This document shows, piece by piece, positions 7,071 to 13,068 of a stretch of DNA of 18,285 bases (positions are counted from its first letter, which is position 1; every line of letters starts with the position of its first letter). The position numbers and the translations under genes were made by a program. Under the pieces are notes generated by a model. That model saw only the letters and a program-made list of their open reading frames with translations, was not told where the DNA came from and did not search any database. Source of the stretch: Thermoproteota archaeon (lineage in GTDB: Archaea; Korarchaeota; Korarchaeia; Korarchaeales; Korarchaeaceae); NCBI GenBank assembly GCA_015521385.1, contig WAOH01000101.1:1-18285 (forward strand), read 5' to 3'.

Positions 7071-7495
7071 CACCACTGGAAGTCGTCCCACGGGACATCC
7101 TGATTCTCGCAGGCCTTCCCGTTGAATATTATCTCCAAGATCTCGCCGGCGGATCGGGCGAATGCCTCCACATCACCCGTCTCGTCCTCCCTGATCGCCA
7201 AGACCACCACATCGCACCCGTTCTCGTCCTCCAAGGAGACGTAGCACTCCTTGTCCATCACCTCGCTCAGCTCCGGTTCCTCGTCGTCAAGCTCTATTCT
7301 CTCTATTCTCGCGTACCACCTGCCGCACTCGTATATTATAGCCCTCACGCCCAAGAACTTCGCTAGAGGGGTCAAGTTCTCCATTATAACCCTCCTGAGC
7401 TCCTCAGGACCGAGCTCGAGGAACTCATAGGGGTCCTCCCTTATCCTCTGGGAGAAGCGATCCCAGTTGAGTCCTATTTGCTCCACTTCGTCCAT
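7070..7495 (-). CDS. Hypothetical acidic protein, 141 aa
   Basis: I do not recognise this family. The protein is soluble and strongly acidic (ELDDEEPELSEVMDKE, VLAIREDETGDVEAF), with predicted mixed alpha/beta character and no membrane segment or signal peptide. It has four cysteines (58, 84, 94 and 129), and a tryptophan-rich tail, DVPWDDFQW. Coding status is supported by the ATG start with a TATA-like CTTATTAC about 33 bases upstream (minus strand), codon usage like its neighbours, and the tight fit (33 bases) before the MBL hydrolase, with which it may be co-transcribed. It is divergent from the aldo/keto reductase. Confidence 0.7.
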   Translation of the reverse strand: MDEVEQIGLNWDRFSQRIREDPYEFLELGPEELRRVIMENLTPLAKFLGVRAIIYECGRWYARIERIELDDEEPELSEVMDKECYVSLEDENGCDVVVLAIREDETGDVEAFARSAGEILEIIFNGKACENQDVPWDDFQW

Positions 7496-7544
7496 TTGCC
7501 CTCAGCTCCCCCTCGGGGTGGAGAGTAATAAGTGTTTTGTTTTT

Positions 7545-7568
7545 TGAGCATGAATCTGAGCATGAATC
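7545..7568 (+). repeat. 12-base tandem direct repeat at the aldo/keto reductase promoter
   Basis: TGAGCATGAATC occurs twice, perfectly and back to back (7545-7556, 7557-7568), directly upstream of the TATA-like box, and follows a T-rich stretch (7535-7545). The place fits an activator binding site with one protein per copy. Confidence 0.65.
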
Positions 7569-7576
7569 CATTTAAG
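7565..7576 (+). promoter_or_regulatory. BRE/TATA box of the aldo/keto reductase
   Basis: AATCCATTTAAG lies 22-33 bases before ATG 7598, giving a probable leaderless mRNA. The same 12 bases form the V4R regulator promoter at 5446-5457. Confidence 0.65.
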
Positions 7577-7597
7577 GGAGCGCCGCTAGAGGTTCAT

Positions 7598-8545
7598 ATG
7601 GAGTTCAGGTACCTCGGTACTTCCGATATAAAGGTGTCAGCTGTTGGTCTGGGCACCTGGCAGTTCAGTGACTCTTGGGGGGTTAAGGAATACGATGTGG
7701 CCAAGTCGATAGTGGAGAAGGCCATAGAGGTTGGGATAAACTTCTTCGACACGGCGGCCGTCTACGGACGAGGACTGAGCGAGCAGTTCCTCGGCAGGGC
7801 CCTCAAGGAGCTGGGAGTGAGGGAGGATGTGGTCATAGCCACCAAGCTCCCGGGGGAGTTCCTGTCCAGACACGACGTCCTCAAGGGGACTAAGAGGTGT
7901 CTCGAGAGGTTGGGCACCAGCTACATAGATTTGATGCAGGTCCACTGGCCTCCCCTCTGGAACAACTTCCCCACATGCGAGTACATGCGCGCGCTGGAGG
8001 AGCTGGTCCATCAGGGGGTCATCCGCTACATCGGGCTGAGCGATTTCCCCGTGGAGCTGGTGGACTCTGCCTGGTCGTGCCTGTCCACCGAGGACATCGT
8101 GAGCGATCAGGTCAGATACAACTTGGTGGAGAGGGATGCGGAGAAGGAGATAATTCCCTACGCCGAGGCATACGGGCTGAGCGTCATCGCCTGGTCGCCC
8201 CTAGCCAAGGGTGCCCTGACCGGCAAGTACACCCCCGATAACCTGCCAGAGTTCGAGGACGTGAGGAGGGGATCTGCCCTGTTCCACCCGGAGAACTTCA
8301 AGCAGATATACGGCGTAGTAGAGGTGCTGAGGGAGATAGGGGAGAAATACGGGAAGACCCCCTCCCAGGTCGCCCTGAACTGGTTGCTCAGGACGAGCGA
8401 TAGCGTGATAGTCATACCGGGAGCGAAGACCCCGGAGCAGGTCGAGGAGAACGCTGGTGCCGTGGGATGGAGCATGACCTTCGATGAGTGGCTCCGGTTG
8501 GATGAGGTCAGTGCGAGGGTACTGATCTCCAGGGTAGTCTGGTGA
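7598..8545 (+). CDS. Aldo/keto reductase
   Basis: NAD(P)H-dependent oxidoreductase of 315 aa with a TIM-barrel fold. The full catalytic tetrad is visible: Asp51 and Tyr56 (FFDTAAVYGRG), Lys83 (IATKLPG) and His116 (LMQVHWPP). The N-terminus YLGTSDIKVSAVGLGTW and the C-terminal cofactor-binding stretch VIVIPGAKTPEQVEENAGA are classic. The closest type is the general COG0667 group (Tas/YajO-like); the substrate cannot be assigned. ATG 7598 is chosen over an upstream in-frame ATG at 7532, because the TATA box sits at 7570-7576 and the family begins at MEFRYLG. A T-rich tract follows the stop. Confidence 0.93.
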   Translation: MEFRYLGTSDIKVSAVGLGTWQFSDSWGVKEYDVAKSIVEKAIEVGINFFDTAAVYGRGLSEQFLGRALKELGVREDVVIATKLPGEFLSRHDVLKGTKRCLERLGTSYIDLMQVHWPPLWNNFPTCEYMRALEELVHQGVIRYIGLSDFPVELVDSAWSCLSTEDIVSDQVRYNLVERDAEKEIIPYAEAYGLSVIAWSPLAKGALTGKYTPDNLPEFEDVRRGSALFHPENFKQIYGVVEVLREIGEKYGKTPSQVALNWLLRTSDSVIVIPGAKTPEQVEENAGAVGWSMTFDEWLRLDEVSARVLISRVVW

Positions 8546-8557
8546 TGTTTTTCTTTA
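8546..8557 (+). terminator. T-rich terminator after the aldo/keto reductase
   Basis: TGTTTTTCTTTA directly follows the stop codon, which is typical of archaeal T-tract termination. The same tract could also act as a weak TATA-like element for the next gene. Confidence 0.5.
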
Positions 8558-8566
8558 CGTCGTGTG

Positions 8567-8647
8567 GGGATCCGGGGGCGATGAGGTGGCGAAGGGGCGC
8601 GGAGTCGTGAAGACGCAGTGCCGACCCGAGCCCCCTGGGGTGATCCC
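8567..8647 (+). other. Possible structured leader or small RNA before pcp
   Basis: The outer arms GGGATC (8567-8572) and GATCCC (8642-8647) and the inner arms GGGGGC (8574-8579) and GCCCCC (8630-8635) are perfect and nested, closing a region of 50 bases. The outer 3' arm overlaps the pcp ribosome binding site. The bases next to the inner stem (GATGA at 8580, CCGA at 8626) faintly resemble C/D boxes but miss the consensus. A regulatory leader and a small RNA are both open. Confidence 0.35.
8637..8646 (+). promoter_or_regulatory. Shine-Dalgarno of pcp
   Basis: GGGGTGATCC precedes ATG 8648 almost directly and matches the anti-SD. It fixes the start and shows the mRNA has a leader. Confidence 0.7.
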
Positions 8648-9250
8648 ATGATCCTGATAACCGGGTTCGAGAGCTGGGGTGATGTGCCCTCCAATCCCAC
8701 CAGTGAACTGGTCGAGCAGCTCGTGAGCGATGAGGTCGCCGGCGAAGTCCTGCCGGTCTCGTTCAGGAGGGCTGGTGAGAGGCTGGAGAATCTCATAAGG
8801 GAGCTCAGGCCCGAAGCCGTGCTCAACCTCGGTCTCGCGCCAGAGAGGCCTGTTATCAGGGTCGAGAGGGTCGCGATTAACCTGATAGATGCGAGGATCC
8901 CCGATAACGATGGAGATCAACCAGTGGATGTGCCCATAGATCCGGATGGGCCGACGTGCTACCTCTCCACGCTCCCTACCAGGGAGATTGTGGAGGCCAT
9001 CAGGAGGGAGGGCATACCCGCCTTCCTGTCCTACTCGGCCGGGACGTACCTGTGCAACTACGTCATGTACAAGACGCTGAGGATCCTGGACATCATGGGC
9101 CTTGGGGTCCCGGCCGGCTTCATCCACGTCCCCTACTCCTCCGAGATGGCCTCGAAGATGAATAAGCCGGTCCCCAGCCTCCCACTGGCGACCATCAAGA
9201 GGGCGGTTCAGGTAGCTCTGGATGCGATCACTTCCTCCTCCCGAGTTTGA
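8648..9250 (+). CDS. pcp: Pyroglutamyl-peptidase I (pyrrolidone-carboxylate peptidase)
   Basis: Cytoplasmic cysteine peptidase (C15) of 200 aa, the usual family length, removing N-terminal pyroglutamate from peptides. All three catalytic residues are seen: Glu66 (LGLAPERP), Cys136 (SYSAGTYLCNYVMY) and His160 (GFIHVPY). It starts MILITGFESWGDVPSNPT, the usual beginning with the substrate-pocket loop. ATG 8648 follows a strong ribosome binding site; the frame upstream of it is not family-like. The 3' end overlaps the convergent 82-aa gene by 23 bases. It may be regulated through the paired sequence in its leader. Confidence 0.95.
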   Translation: MILITGFESWGDVPSNPTSELVEQLVSDEVAGEVLPVSFRRAGERLENLIRELRPEAVLNLGLAPERPVIRVERVAINLIDARIPDNDGDQPVDVPIDPDGPTCYLSTLPTREIVEAIRREGIPAFLSYSAGTYLCNYVMYKTLRILDIMGLGVPAGFIHVPYSSEMASKMNKPVPSLPLATIKRAVQVALDAITSSSRV

Positions 9251-9476
9251 GCTTCATGAGCTTCGCTAGGGCTCGGGCCTCGTGGACCCTCCTCCTAGAG
9301 AGGAACCACTCCAGAGCCTCCTCGGCCTCCTCCCTAGTGAGGGGGTTCTGCTCGAGGAACTCTTGGAGGCCCTCCTTCACGACCTCGTACCTCTGCCCGT
9401 CGCTCAGCTTCCTGAAACCCCTGAACCTCCCGGTCACGTTGAGATAGTGATGAGCCCTCCTAGCCCACTCACTCAT
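9228..9476 (-). CDS. Small hypothetical helical protein, 82 aa
   Basis: The family is not recognised. It is a charged, mostly helical protein with several RR/KK pairs (EWARRAHHYLNVTGRFRGF, then EALEWFLSRRRVHEARALAK and a basic tail KLKLGRRK). It has no signal peptide or membrane helix. It starts with ATG, 32 bases after the stop of the metal-binding protein gene on the same strand, so it may be the last gene of that transcript. A hairpin-forming CTAGCC/GGCTAG pair abuts the start codon. Nucleic-acid binding would fit the charge pattern but is a guess. It overlaps pcp tail to tail. Confidence 0.65.
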   Translation of the reverse strand: MSEWARRAHHYLNVTGRFRGFRKLSDGQRYEVVKEGLQEFLEQNPLTREEAEEALEWFLSRRRVHEARALAKLMKLKLGRRK

Positions 9477-9518
9477 CTAGCCAAGGGGCTAGGCCTACCT
9501 AATTAGGTTCACGTAGGC
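9477..9518. repeat. Nested inverted repeats between the metal-binding protein and the 82-aa gene
   Basis: Three overlapping elements fill 42 bases: CTAGCC-4-GGCTAG (9477-9492), the perfect 12-base palindrome ACCTAATTAGGT (9497-9508), and GCCTAC-14-GTAGGC (9493-9518). The last reaches into the stop codon region of the upstream gene. The palindrome centres 26 bases before the 82-aa ATG, at the TATA position. Confidence 0.55.
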
Positions 9519-10471
9519 TGCCTCCTCAGCAGGTAGATCGCTGCAGATAGCGAGGCGACGATCACAAACACTGTGACGACCAGCGGAACGTATCCGTATC
9601 CTACTCCCGTTGATCTGACTTCTCCCACGTTGGAGAGGGCCCTCACCACGTCCTCAAGCTTCTCTGGGGTGCTCCTAGGCTCGAGCGGTGATGGGATAAT
9701 AATCCAGGGTATGCCCATCTCCTCGGCCATTTCCACGGCCTTCCTGTTGAGAGGGGTCTGCGCCTTTCCAACTAACACGAAGATCCCTATCTCACCGGAG
9801 AGAGCCCTCCTCCTTATCTCCGCCAGCTCGGGAGGCGTTGCGGGCACTCCCCTCTCCTTAAGGAGCAGGTACTTCACCTTCACTCCGGTCCATTCGACCG
9901 CGTACTGGGCGACCGGGCTCACCGCGACAGCCGAGGAGTTCAGGTGAGGAGCCGCTTCCTTTATCTCCGAGATCCTCTTCCTCACCTGCTCGTACCTCTC
10001 CCTGTACTGGGAGGCGCATTCGGGGTTCTCCCGCGCCATTATCTCGCTCAGGCGCCCCATGAACGTGAGGTAGTTGTCGGGATCGTAGATGGGCATGTGG
10101 TAGTTGGGTTGCTTGGTCGCTGGATTCACCAATATCCTCAGTCCCAGCTTGGGTATCTCCACCAACTCGGCTTTTACCTCCCCCGAGGCGACCTTATCCC
10201 TGATGAGCCTCTCGAAGGGAGCGTGGGCCGTGGATACTATGATGTCCGCCTCTTTGAGCGCGTTTATGTCCTCCGGCTTGAGCTCGTAGTCGTGCGGATC
10301 CACGCCGGGCGGGACCAGCGACTCCACCCTGTCAGAGGGGCACGCCAAGAGGTCCACATCGTACTTCAGGTTGGAGAAGGTCACGACCACATTGAGGCCC
10401 CTAGGTGAGCCATCAGCCGATTGGACCGCCATCGATAGTGCCAGCAGCAGTAACAGAGCGCCCGCCCTCAT
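9509..10471 (-). CDS. Metal ABC transporter solute-binding protein (ZnuA/TroA family)
   Basis: Surface-anchored binding protein of 320 aa for a divalent metal (Zn, Mn or similar). A signal peptide MRAGALLLLLALSMAVQSADG is at 1-21, the cluster A-I hallmark DPHDYELKPED at 58-68 (His60 ligand), and other candidate ligands are His83 and His125 (NYHMP). No histidine-rich loop is seen, which for this family leans away from classic zinc ZnuA but is not decisive. The C-terminus has one membrane helix, VPLVVTVFVIVASLSAAIYLL, then RRQPT, anchoring it to the outer face as in many archaea. ATG 10471 lies 27 bases from a symmetric TATA box; the upstream in-frame codons run through the promoter and are rejected. 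It is divergent from its ATPase and permease. Confidence 0.9.
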   Translation of the reverse strand: MRAGALLLLLALSMAVQSADGSPRGLNVVVTFSNLKYDVDLLACPSDRVESLVPPGVDPHDYELKPEDINALKEADIIVSTAHAPFERLIRDKVASGEVKAELVEIPKLGLRILVNPATKQPNYHMPIYDPDNYLTFMGRLSEIMARENPECASQYRERYEQVRKRISEIKEAAPHLNSSAVAVSPVAQYAVEWTGVKVKYLLLKERGVPATPPELAEIRRRALSGEIGIFVLVGKAQTPLNRKAVEMAEEMGIPWIIIPSPLEPRSTPEKLEDVVRALSNVGEVRSTGVGYGYVPLVVTVFVIVASLSAAIYLLRRQPT

Positions 10472-10478
10472 CGCCCTT

Positions 10479-10494
10479 AGGAGTGTGCACTCCT
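10479..10494. promoter_or_regulatory. Candidate operator: AGGAGTG inverted repeat
   Basis: AGGAGTG (10479-10485), 2 bases, CACTCCT (10488-10494): perfect 7-base arms centred on GTGCAC. It lies between the TATA box and the start of the binding-protein gene, right where a repressor would act. Confidence 0.6.
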
Positions 10495-10502
10495 TTATAT
10501 TT
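10494..10502. promoter_or_regulatory. Symmetric TATA box shared by the divergent metal-transport genes
   Basis: TTTATATTT centres at 10498, 26 bases before ATG 10524 (plus) and 27 before ATG 10471 (minus). Both mRNAs would be leaderless. It is the only TATA-like element in the 52-base gap. Confidence 0.65.
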
Positions 10503-10515
10503 GATGTACCCCATT

Positions 10516-10523
10516 CGTGCACG
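10516..10523. promoter_or_regulatory. Second GTGCAC palindrome at the ATPase start
   Basis: CGTGCACG, a perfect 8-base palindrome, abuts ATG 10524. It repeats the GTGCAC core found at 10485-10490, 32 bases away (about three DNA turns), with the TATA box between them. Confidence 0.5.
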
Positions 10524-11294
10524 ATGAGCGCGCTGACCCTGGAGGCGAAGGGGCTGGGAGTGAGCTACGGTGACGAGGAGATCTTCTCCAACGAAGACTT
10601 CCGATTGGAGGGGCCCGGTCTCGTGGTGGTGATGGGTCCCAACGGCGCCGGTAAGACCACCCTCTTTAAGGCGATATTGGGACTGATACCCGTCAGGGGG
10701 AGGGTCCTAGTCAACGGAGAGGACGTGACCGGTAGGCCCGAGAGAGCAGGGAGGCTCATAGGCTACGTCCCCCAGTGGAGGGGAGAGGACTACAGCTTCC
10801 CGGTCAGCGTCAGGGAGATAGTCGAGTCGGCCATAGCCCTGAGGAGGAGGCCGCCCAGGCTCTCCTTCCCCAAGGACGAGGGGGAGAGGATAGAATCGGC
10901 GCTCGAGAGGATGGGGGTCGGGGATGTAGCTGACAAGCCGCTGTCCGAGCTGTCAGGGGGCCAGAGGCAGAGGGTCTTCATAGCCAGGGCCTTGGTGTGG
11001 GATCCCTCCATCCTGATAATGGACGAACCCCTCACGGCCGTGGACCCGATGGGGAGGGTTGATCTGGTCAGGATGATAAAGGAGATGTCCTCCTCCAAGT
11101 TGGTGATGGTGAGCAGCCACGATCCCAGCATGTTCCTCGACAGGGCCAAGCTGATAATGGTGGTGAACAGGGGTATAGTCGCACTCGGCCCGCCGAGCGA
11201 GGTCATAAGGGAGGAGCTGCTCAGCAGGGTGTACGGGAGGAGCGTGTTCATAGTCGAGAAGTGCGTTCACGTGGTGGATGGCTATGCCGTTTGA
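10524..11294 (+). CDS. Metal ABC transporter ATP-binding protein (ZnuC family)
   Basis: Cytoplasmic ATPase subunit of 256 aa. Walker A is GPNGAGKTT at 38-46, the Q-loop YVPQ at 81-84, the signature LSGGQRQR at 143-150, Walker B ILIMDEP at 163-169, and the H-loop His in VSSHD. The YVPQ and AVDPMGR patterns fit the Mn/Zn/Fe (ZnuC/MntB) group. It starts at ATG 10524, 26 bases from the shared TATA box; longer readings run back through the promoter. It overlaps the permease gene by 17 bases, so the two are made together. The likely partners are the divergent binding protein and the following permease. Confidence 0.93.
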   Translation: MSALTLEAKGLGVSYGDEEIFSNEDFRLEGPGLVVVMGPNGAGKTTLFKAILGLIPVRGRVLVNGEDVTGRPERAGRLIGYVPQWRGEDYSFPVSVREIVESAIALRRRPPRLSFPKDEGERIESALERMGVGDVADKPLSELSGGQRQRVFIARALVWDPSILIMDEPLTAVDPMGRVDLVRMIKEMSSSKLVMVSSHDPSMFLDRAKLIMVVNRGIVALGPPSEVIREELLSRVYGRSVFIVEKCVHVVDGYAV

Positions 11295-12090
11295 GCTGAT
11301 ACTGGACCCCAGATGGGTCATAGTGGTTGGCCTCGCCTCCATCGTCTACGGGGTGCTCAGCCCCGTCGTTGTTGCGAGGAGGCTCCTCTTCCTAGCCGGG
11401 GCTCTTCCTCACTCCGCCCTCCTCTCCGCCCTGCTGGCCATGATAACGATGAACCTGCTGGGATGCCCCTTCGAGATCTGCTCTATAGTCTTCAGCCTCA
11501 TACTGGTGTCCACGGTCTCCCTCCTCATATCTAGGGGGGTCAGGCCGGATTCGGCCACCGCCATATTCGTCTCGATAAGCGTCTCCCTCACCACCATATC
11601 CCTCTACTTCATACTGACCGCCTTCCCGATGGAGACCAGCGTCTGGTCGTACATAATCGGGGATCCGCTGCTGGTGACGTGGCAGGACATCTGGTTCACG
11701 GTCGCCGTCTCCGCCATTGTCCTGATCCTCACGGTCCCCTTCCTGAGGGAGCACATACTGATCGGAGTGGACCGGGACTTCGTCAGGCTTTCAGGGGTCA
11801 AGGCTTCCCTCTACGATGACATGATGGTCGCATCCCTTGCCATAGCCACGGTGGGACTGTTGAAGGCTGTAGGATTCGTGGTAGAGCACGTCATGGTCCT
11901 CCTTCCCGGAATAACGGCCTCGGCCCTGGCCAAGAGCGGCAGGGTGGCGGTGATGCTCGGATTCCTCCTGTCCCTCGCCGGCGGCCTGATGGGCCTGCTG
12001 ATAAGCGTGGCCACCGGGCTGGCGCCCTCCGGAGTTATAGGCATCGTCATGCTGGGGTTCTACCTGATATCCCTAGTGAGGGGAAGGTAA
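11278..12090 (+). CDS. Metal ABC transporter permease (ZnuB family)
   Basis: Membrane subunit of 270 aa with about eight hydrophobic helices, the usual ABC-3 family length. Family marks are VYGVLSPVVVARRLLFLAGALPHSALLSALLA (the conserved H-x-A region near the start), the coupling-loop stretch around DRDFVRLSGVKASLYD, and the late LPGITASALAKS and GLAPSGVIGIV. It starts at ATG 11278 with GGTGG just upstream, overlapping the ATPase gene; ATG 11284 is an equally possible start. It is followed after 4 bases by the NikR-like regulator, so the three form one operon. Confidence 0.92.
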   Translation: MAMPFELILDPRWVIVVGLASIVYGVLSPVVVARRLLFLAGALPHSALLSALLAMITMNLLGCPFEICSIVFSLILVSTVSLLISRGVRPDSATAIFVSISVSLTTISLYFILTAFPMETSVWSYIIGDPLLVTWQDIWFTVAVSAIVLILTVPFLREHILIGVDRDFVRLSGVKASLYDDMMVASLAIATVGLLKAVGFVVEHVMVLLPGITASALAKSGRVAVMLGFLLSLAGGLMGLLISVATGLAPSGVIGIVMLGFYLISLVRGR

Positions 12091-12094
12091 TAGA

Positions 12095-12481
12095 ATGAAG
12101 AGGAGGTTCGGTATCTCCCTTCCCGAGGATCTGGTGGATAAGATAGATGAGCTTTCCTCTAGGCTGGGAATGAGCAGGTCCTCCCTGATACAGAACATCA
12201 TCGCGGAGGTCATCGAGGACAGGGCCCACCTACTGACCCCTCACAGGTGCAAGGGGATACTGGTGGTCGTATCGGAGGGAAGGAGCAGTGAGCTCGTCTC
12301 CAAGGTGCTCGAGAGGTACGGGAGCTGCGTGGTGACGAGGACGCATCACCACACCGAGGGCGTGTGCGTGGATGTTAGCTTCGTCGAGGGCGATTCTCAA
12401 GTCATTCTCGAGCTCGAGGGCTCGCTGAGGAAGATAAAAGGTGTAAGTGAGAGATACCTGCCGCTCGGCTGCCTTAGATAA
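12095..12481 (+). CDS. NikR-like ribbon-helix-helix metal regulator with a divergent metal site
   Basis: DNA-binding regulator of 128 aa. Residues 1-45 are a ribbon-helix-helix domain (RFGISLPEDLVDKIDELSSRLGMSRSSLIQNII). Residues about 53-128 are an ACT-like domain in the order seen in NikR. By eye alignment to E. coli NikR, the nickel ligands His87, His89 and Cys95 fall on Val94, Phe96 and Gln102, so the high-affinity nickel site is missing. Instead there is a THHHTEGVC cluster (His84-86, Cys91) plus His50, Cys52 and Cys78. As the last gene of the ATPase-permease operon, it probably senses the imported metal and controls the shared promoter at 10471-10524. The ribosome binding site is only a weak AGGTAAT. 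Zn, Mn, Co or a changed nickel site are all possible. Confidence 0.83.
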   Translation: MKRRFGISLPEDLVDKIDELSSRLGMSRSSLIQNIIAEVIEDRAHLLTPHRCKGILVVVSEGRSSELVSKVLERYGSCVVTRTHHHTEGVCVDVSFVEGDSQVILELEGSLRKIKGVSERYLPLGCLR

Positions 12482-12483
12482 CC

Positions 12484-12490
12484 TTAATAT
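12484..12490 (+). promoter_or_regulatory. TATA box of the TorD-like gene
   Basis: TTAATAT centres 25 bases before ATG 12512, giving a probable leaderless mRNA separate from the metal operon that ends at 12481. Confidence 0.55.
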
Positions 12491-12511
12491 GGCGGGCTTC
12501 CACCCCAGACT

Positions 12512-13060
12512 ATGAGCAAGAGAGAGGAGGCTGCTGAGCTACTCGAGTTCTTCACACTGGCGTTCATGAGGCCCACAGATGAGTGGGTCAGGGAGATGGA
12601 GCCGTTACTGGAGAAGGTTAGGGAAAGGTGGCCCCAAGCTGATTTAAGGGTTGATGATCCTCACCTGATGAATCAGGAGTACGTGAGGCTCTTCAGATTC
12701 GGCAAGGAGATCCCCTGCCCCCCCTATGAGTCGGTGTACAGGACCGAGGACAAGGTGCTCATGTCCCACCTGGCCGTGGACGTTCAGGACAGGATGAGAG
12801 CCTTCGGCGTGGACGTGTCTGACGAGTTCAAGGACCTCCCGGAGCACATATCCGCGGAGCTCGAGTTCCTCCGTTACCTCTACCTGCTTGGCGAGGAGGA
12901 GGCCTTGGAGGAGGCCAGGTCCTTCCTAGAGGACCACCTACTCCAGTGGGTGCCCCAGTTCTGCGAGTGCGTCAGGGCCAACTCCCGGGTCGATTTTTAT
13001 AGGGAGGTATGCGTCCTTCTACCCGAGTTCCTAAGGGAGGAGTTCGAAGCCCTCAGGTGA
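12512..13060 (+). CDS. TorD/DmsD/NarJ-type molybdoenzyme chaperone
   Basis: Helical cytoplasmic protein of 182 aa. Family marks in order are EYVRLFRFGKEIPCPPYESVYR (56-77), a central FGVDVSDEFKDLPEHISAELEFL (98-120), and LEDHLLQWVPQFCECV (139-154), as in the redox-enzyme maturation proteins of the TorD/NarJ family. They bind the apo-catalytic subunit or its Tat signal while molybdenum cofactor and iron-sulfur clusters go in. No molybdoenzyme gene lies in this window, so its client is unknown. The following MFS-DUF47 gene starts 8 bases after its stop, which suggests co-transcription. It begins a new transcription unit after the NikR-like gene. Confidence 0.83.
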   Translation: MSKREEAAELLEFFTLAFMRPTDEWVREMEPLLEKVRERWPQADLRVDDPHLMNQEYVRLFRFGKEIPCPPYESVYRTEDKVLMSHLAVDVQDRMRAFGVDVSDEFKDLPEHISAELEFLRYLYLLGEEEALEEARSFLEDHLLQWVPQFCECVRANSRVDFYREVCVLLPEFLREEFEALR

Positions 13061-13063
13061 TCC
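13055..13063 (+). promoter_or_regulatory. Shine-Dalgarno deciding a TTG start for the MFS-DUF47 gene
   Basis: AGGTGATCC spans the stop codon of the chaperone gene and ends 5 bases before TTG 13069. It is the best match around and sets the start; ATG 13009 lies inside the chaperone gene and ATG 13096 has no such site. Confidence 0.65.
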
Positions 13064-13068
13064 GTGGA

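Noticed and set aside
8578..8629. C/D box guide RNA reading of the pcp leader
   Set aside because: The boxes read GCGATGA and CCGA, each off the consensus RTGATGA and CTGA, and no clear D' box is seen. Kept only as a general structured region.
13009..13011. ATG 13009 as the start of the MFS-DUF47 gene
   Set aside because: It lies inside the chaperone gene and its extra residues are not MFS-like; the TTG at 13069 has a full Shine-Dalgarno.
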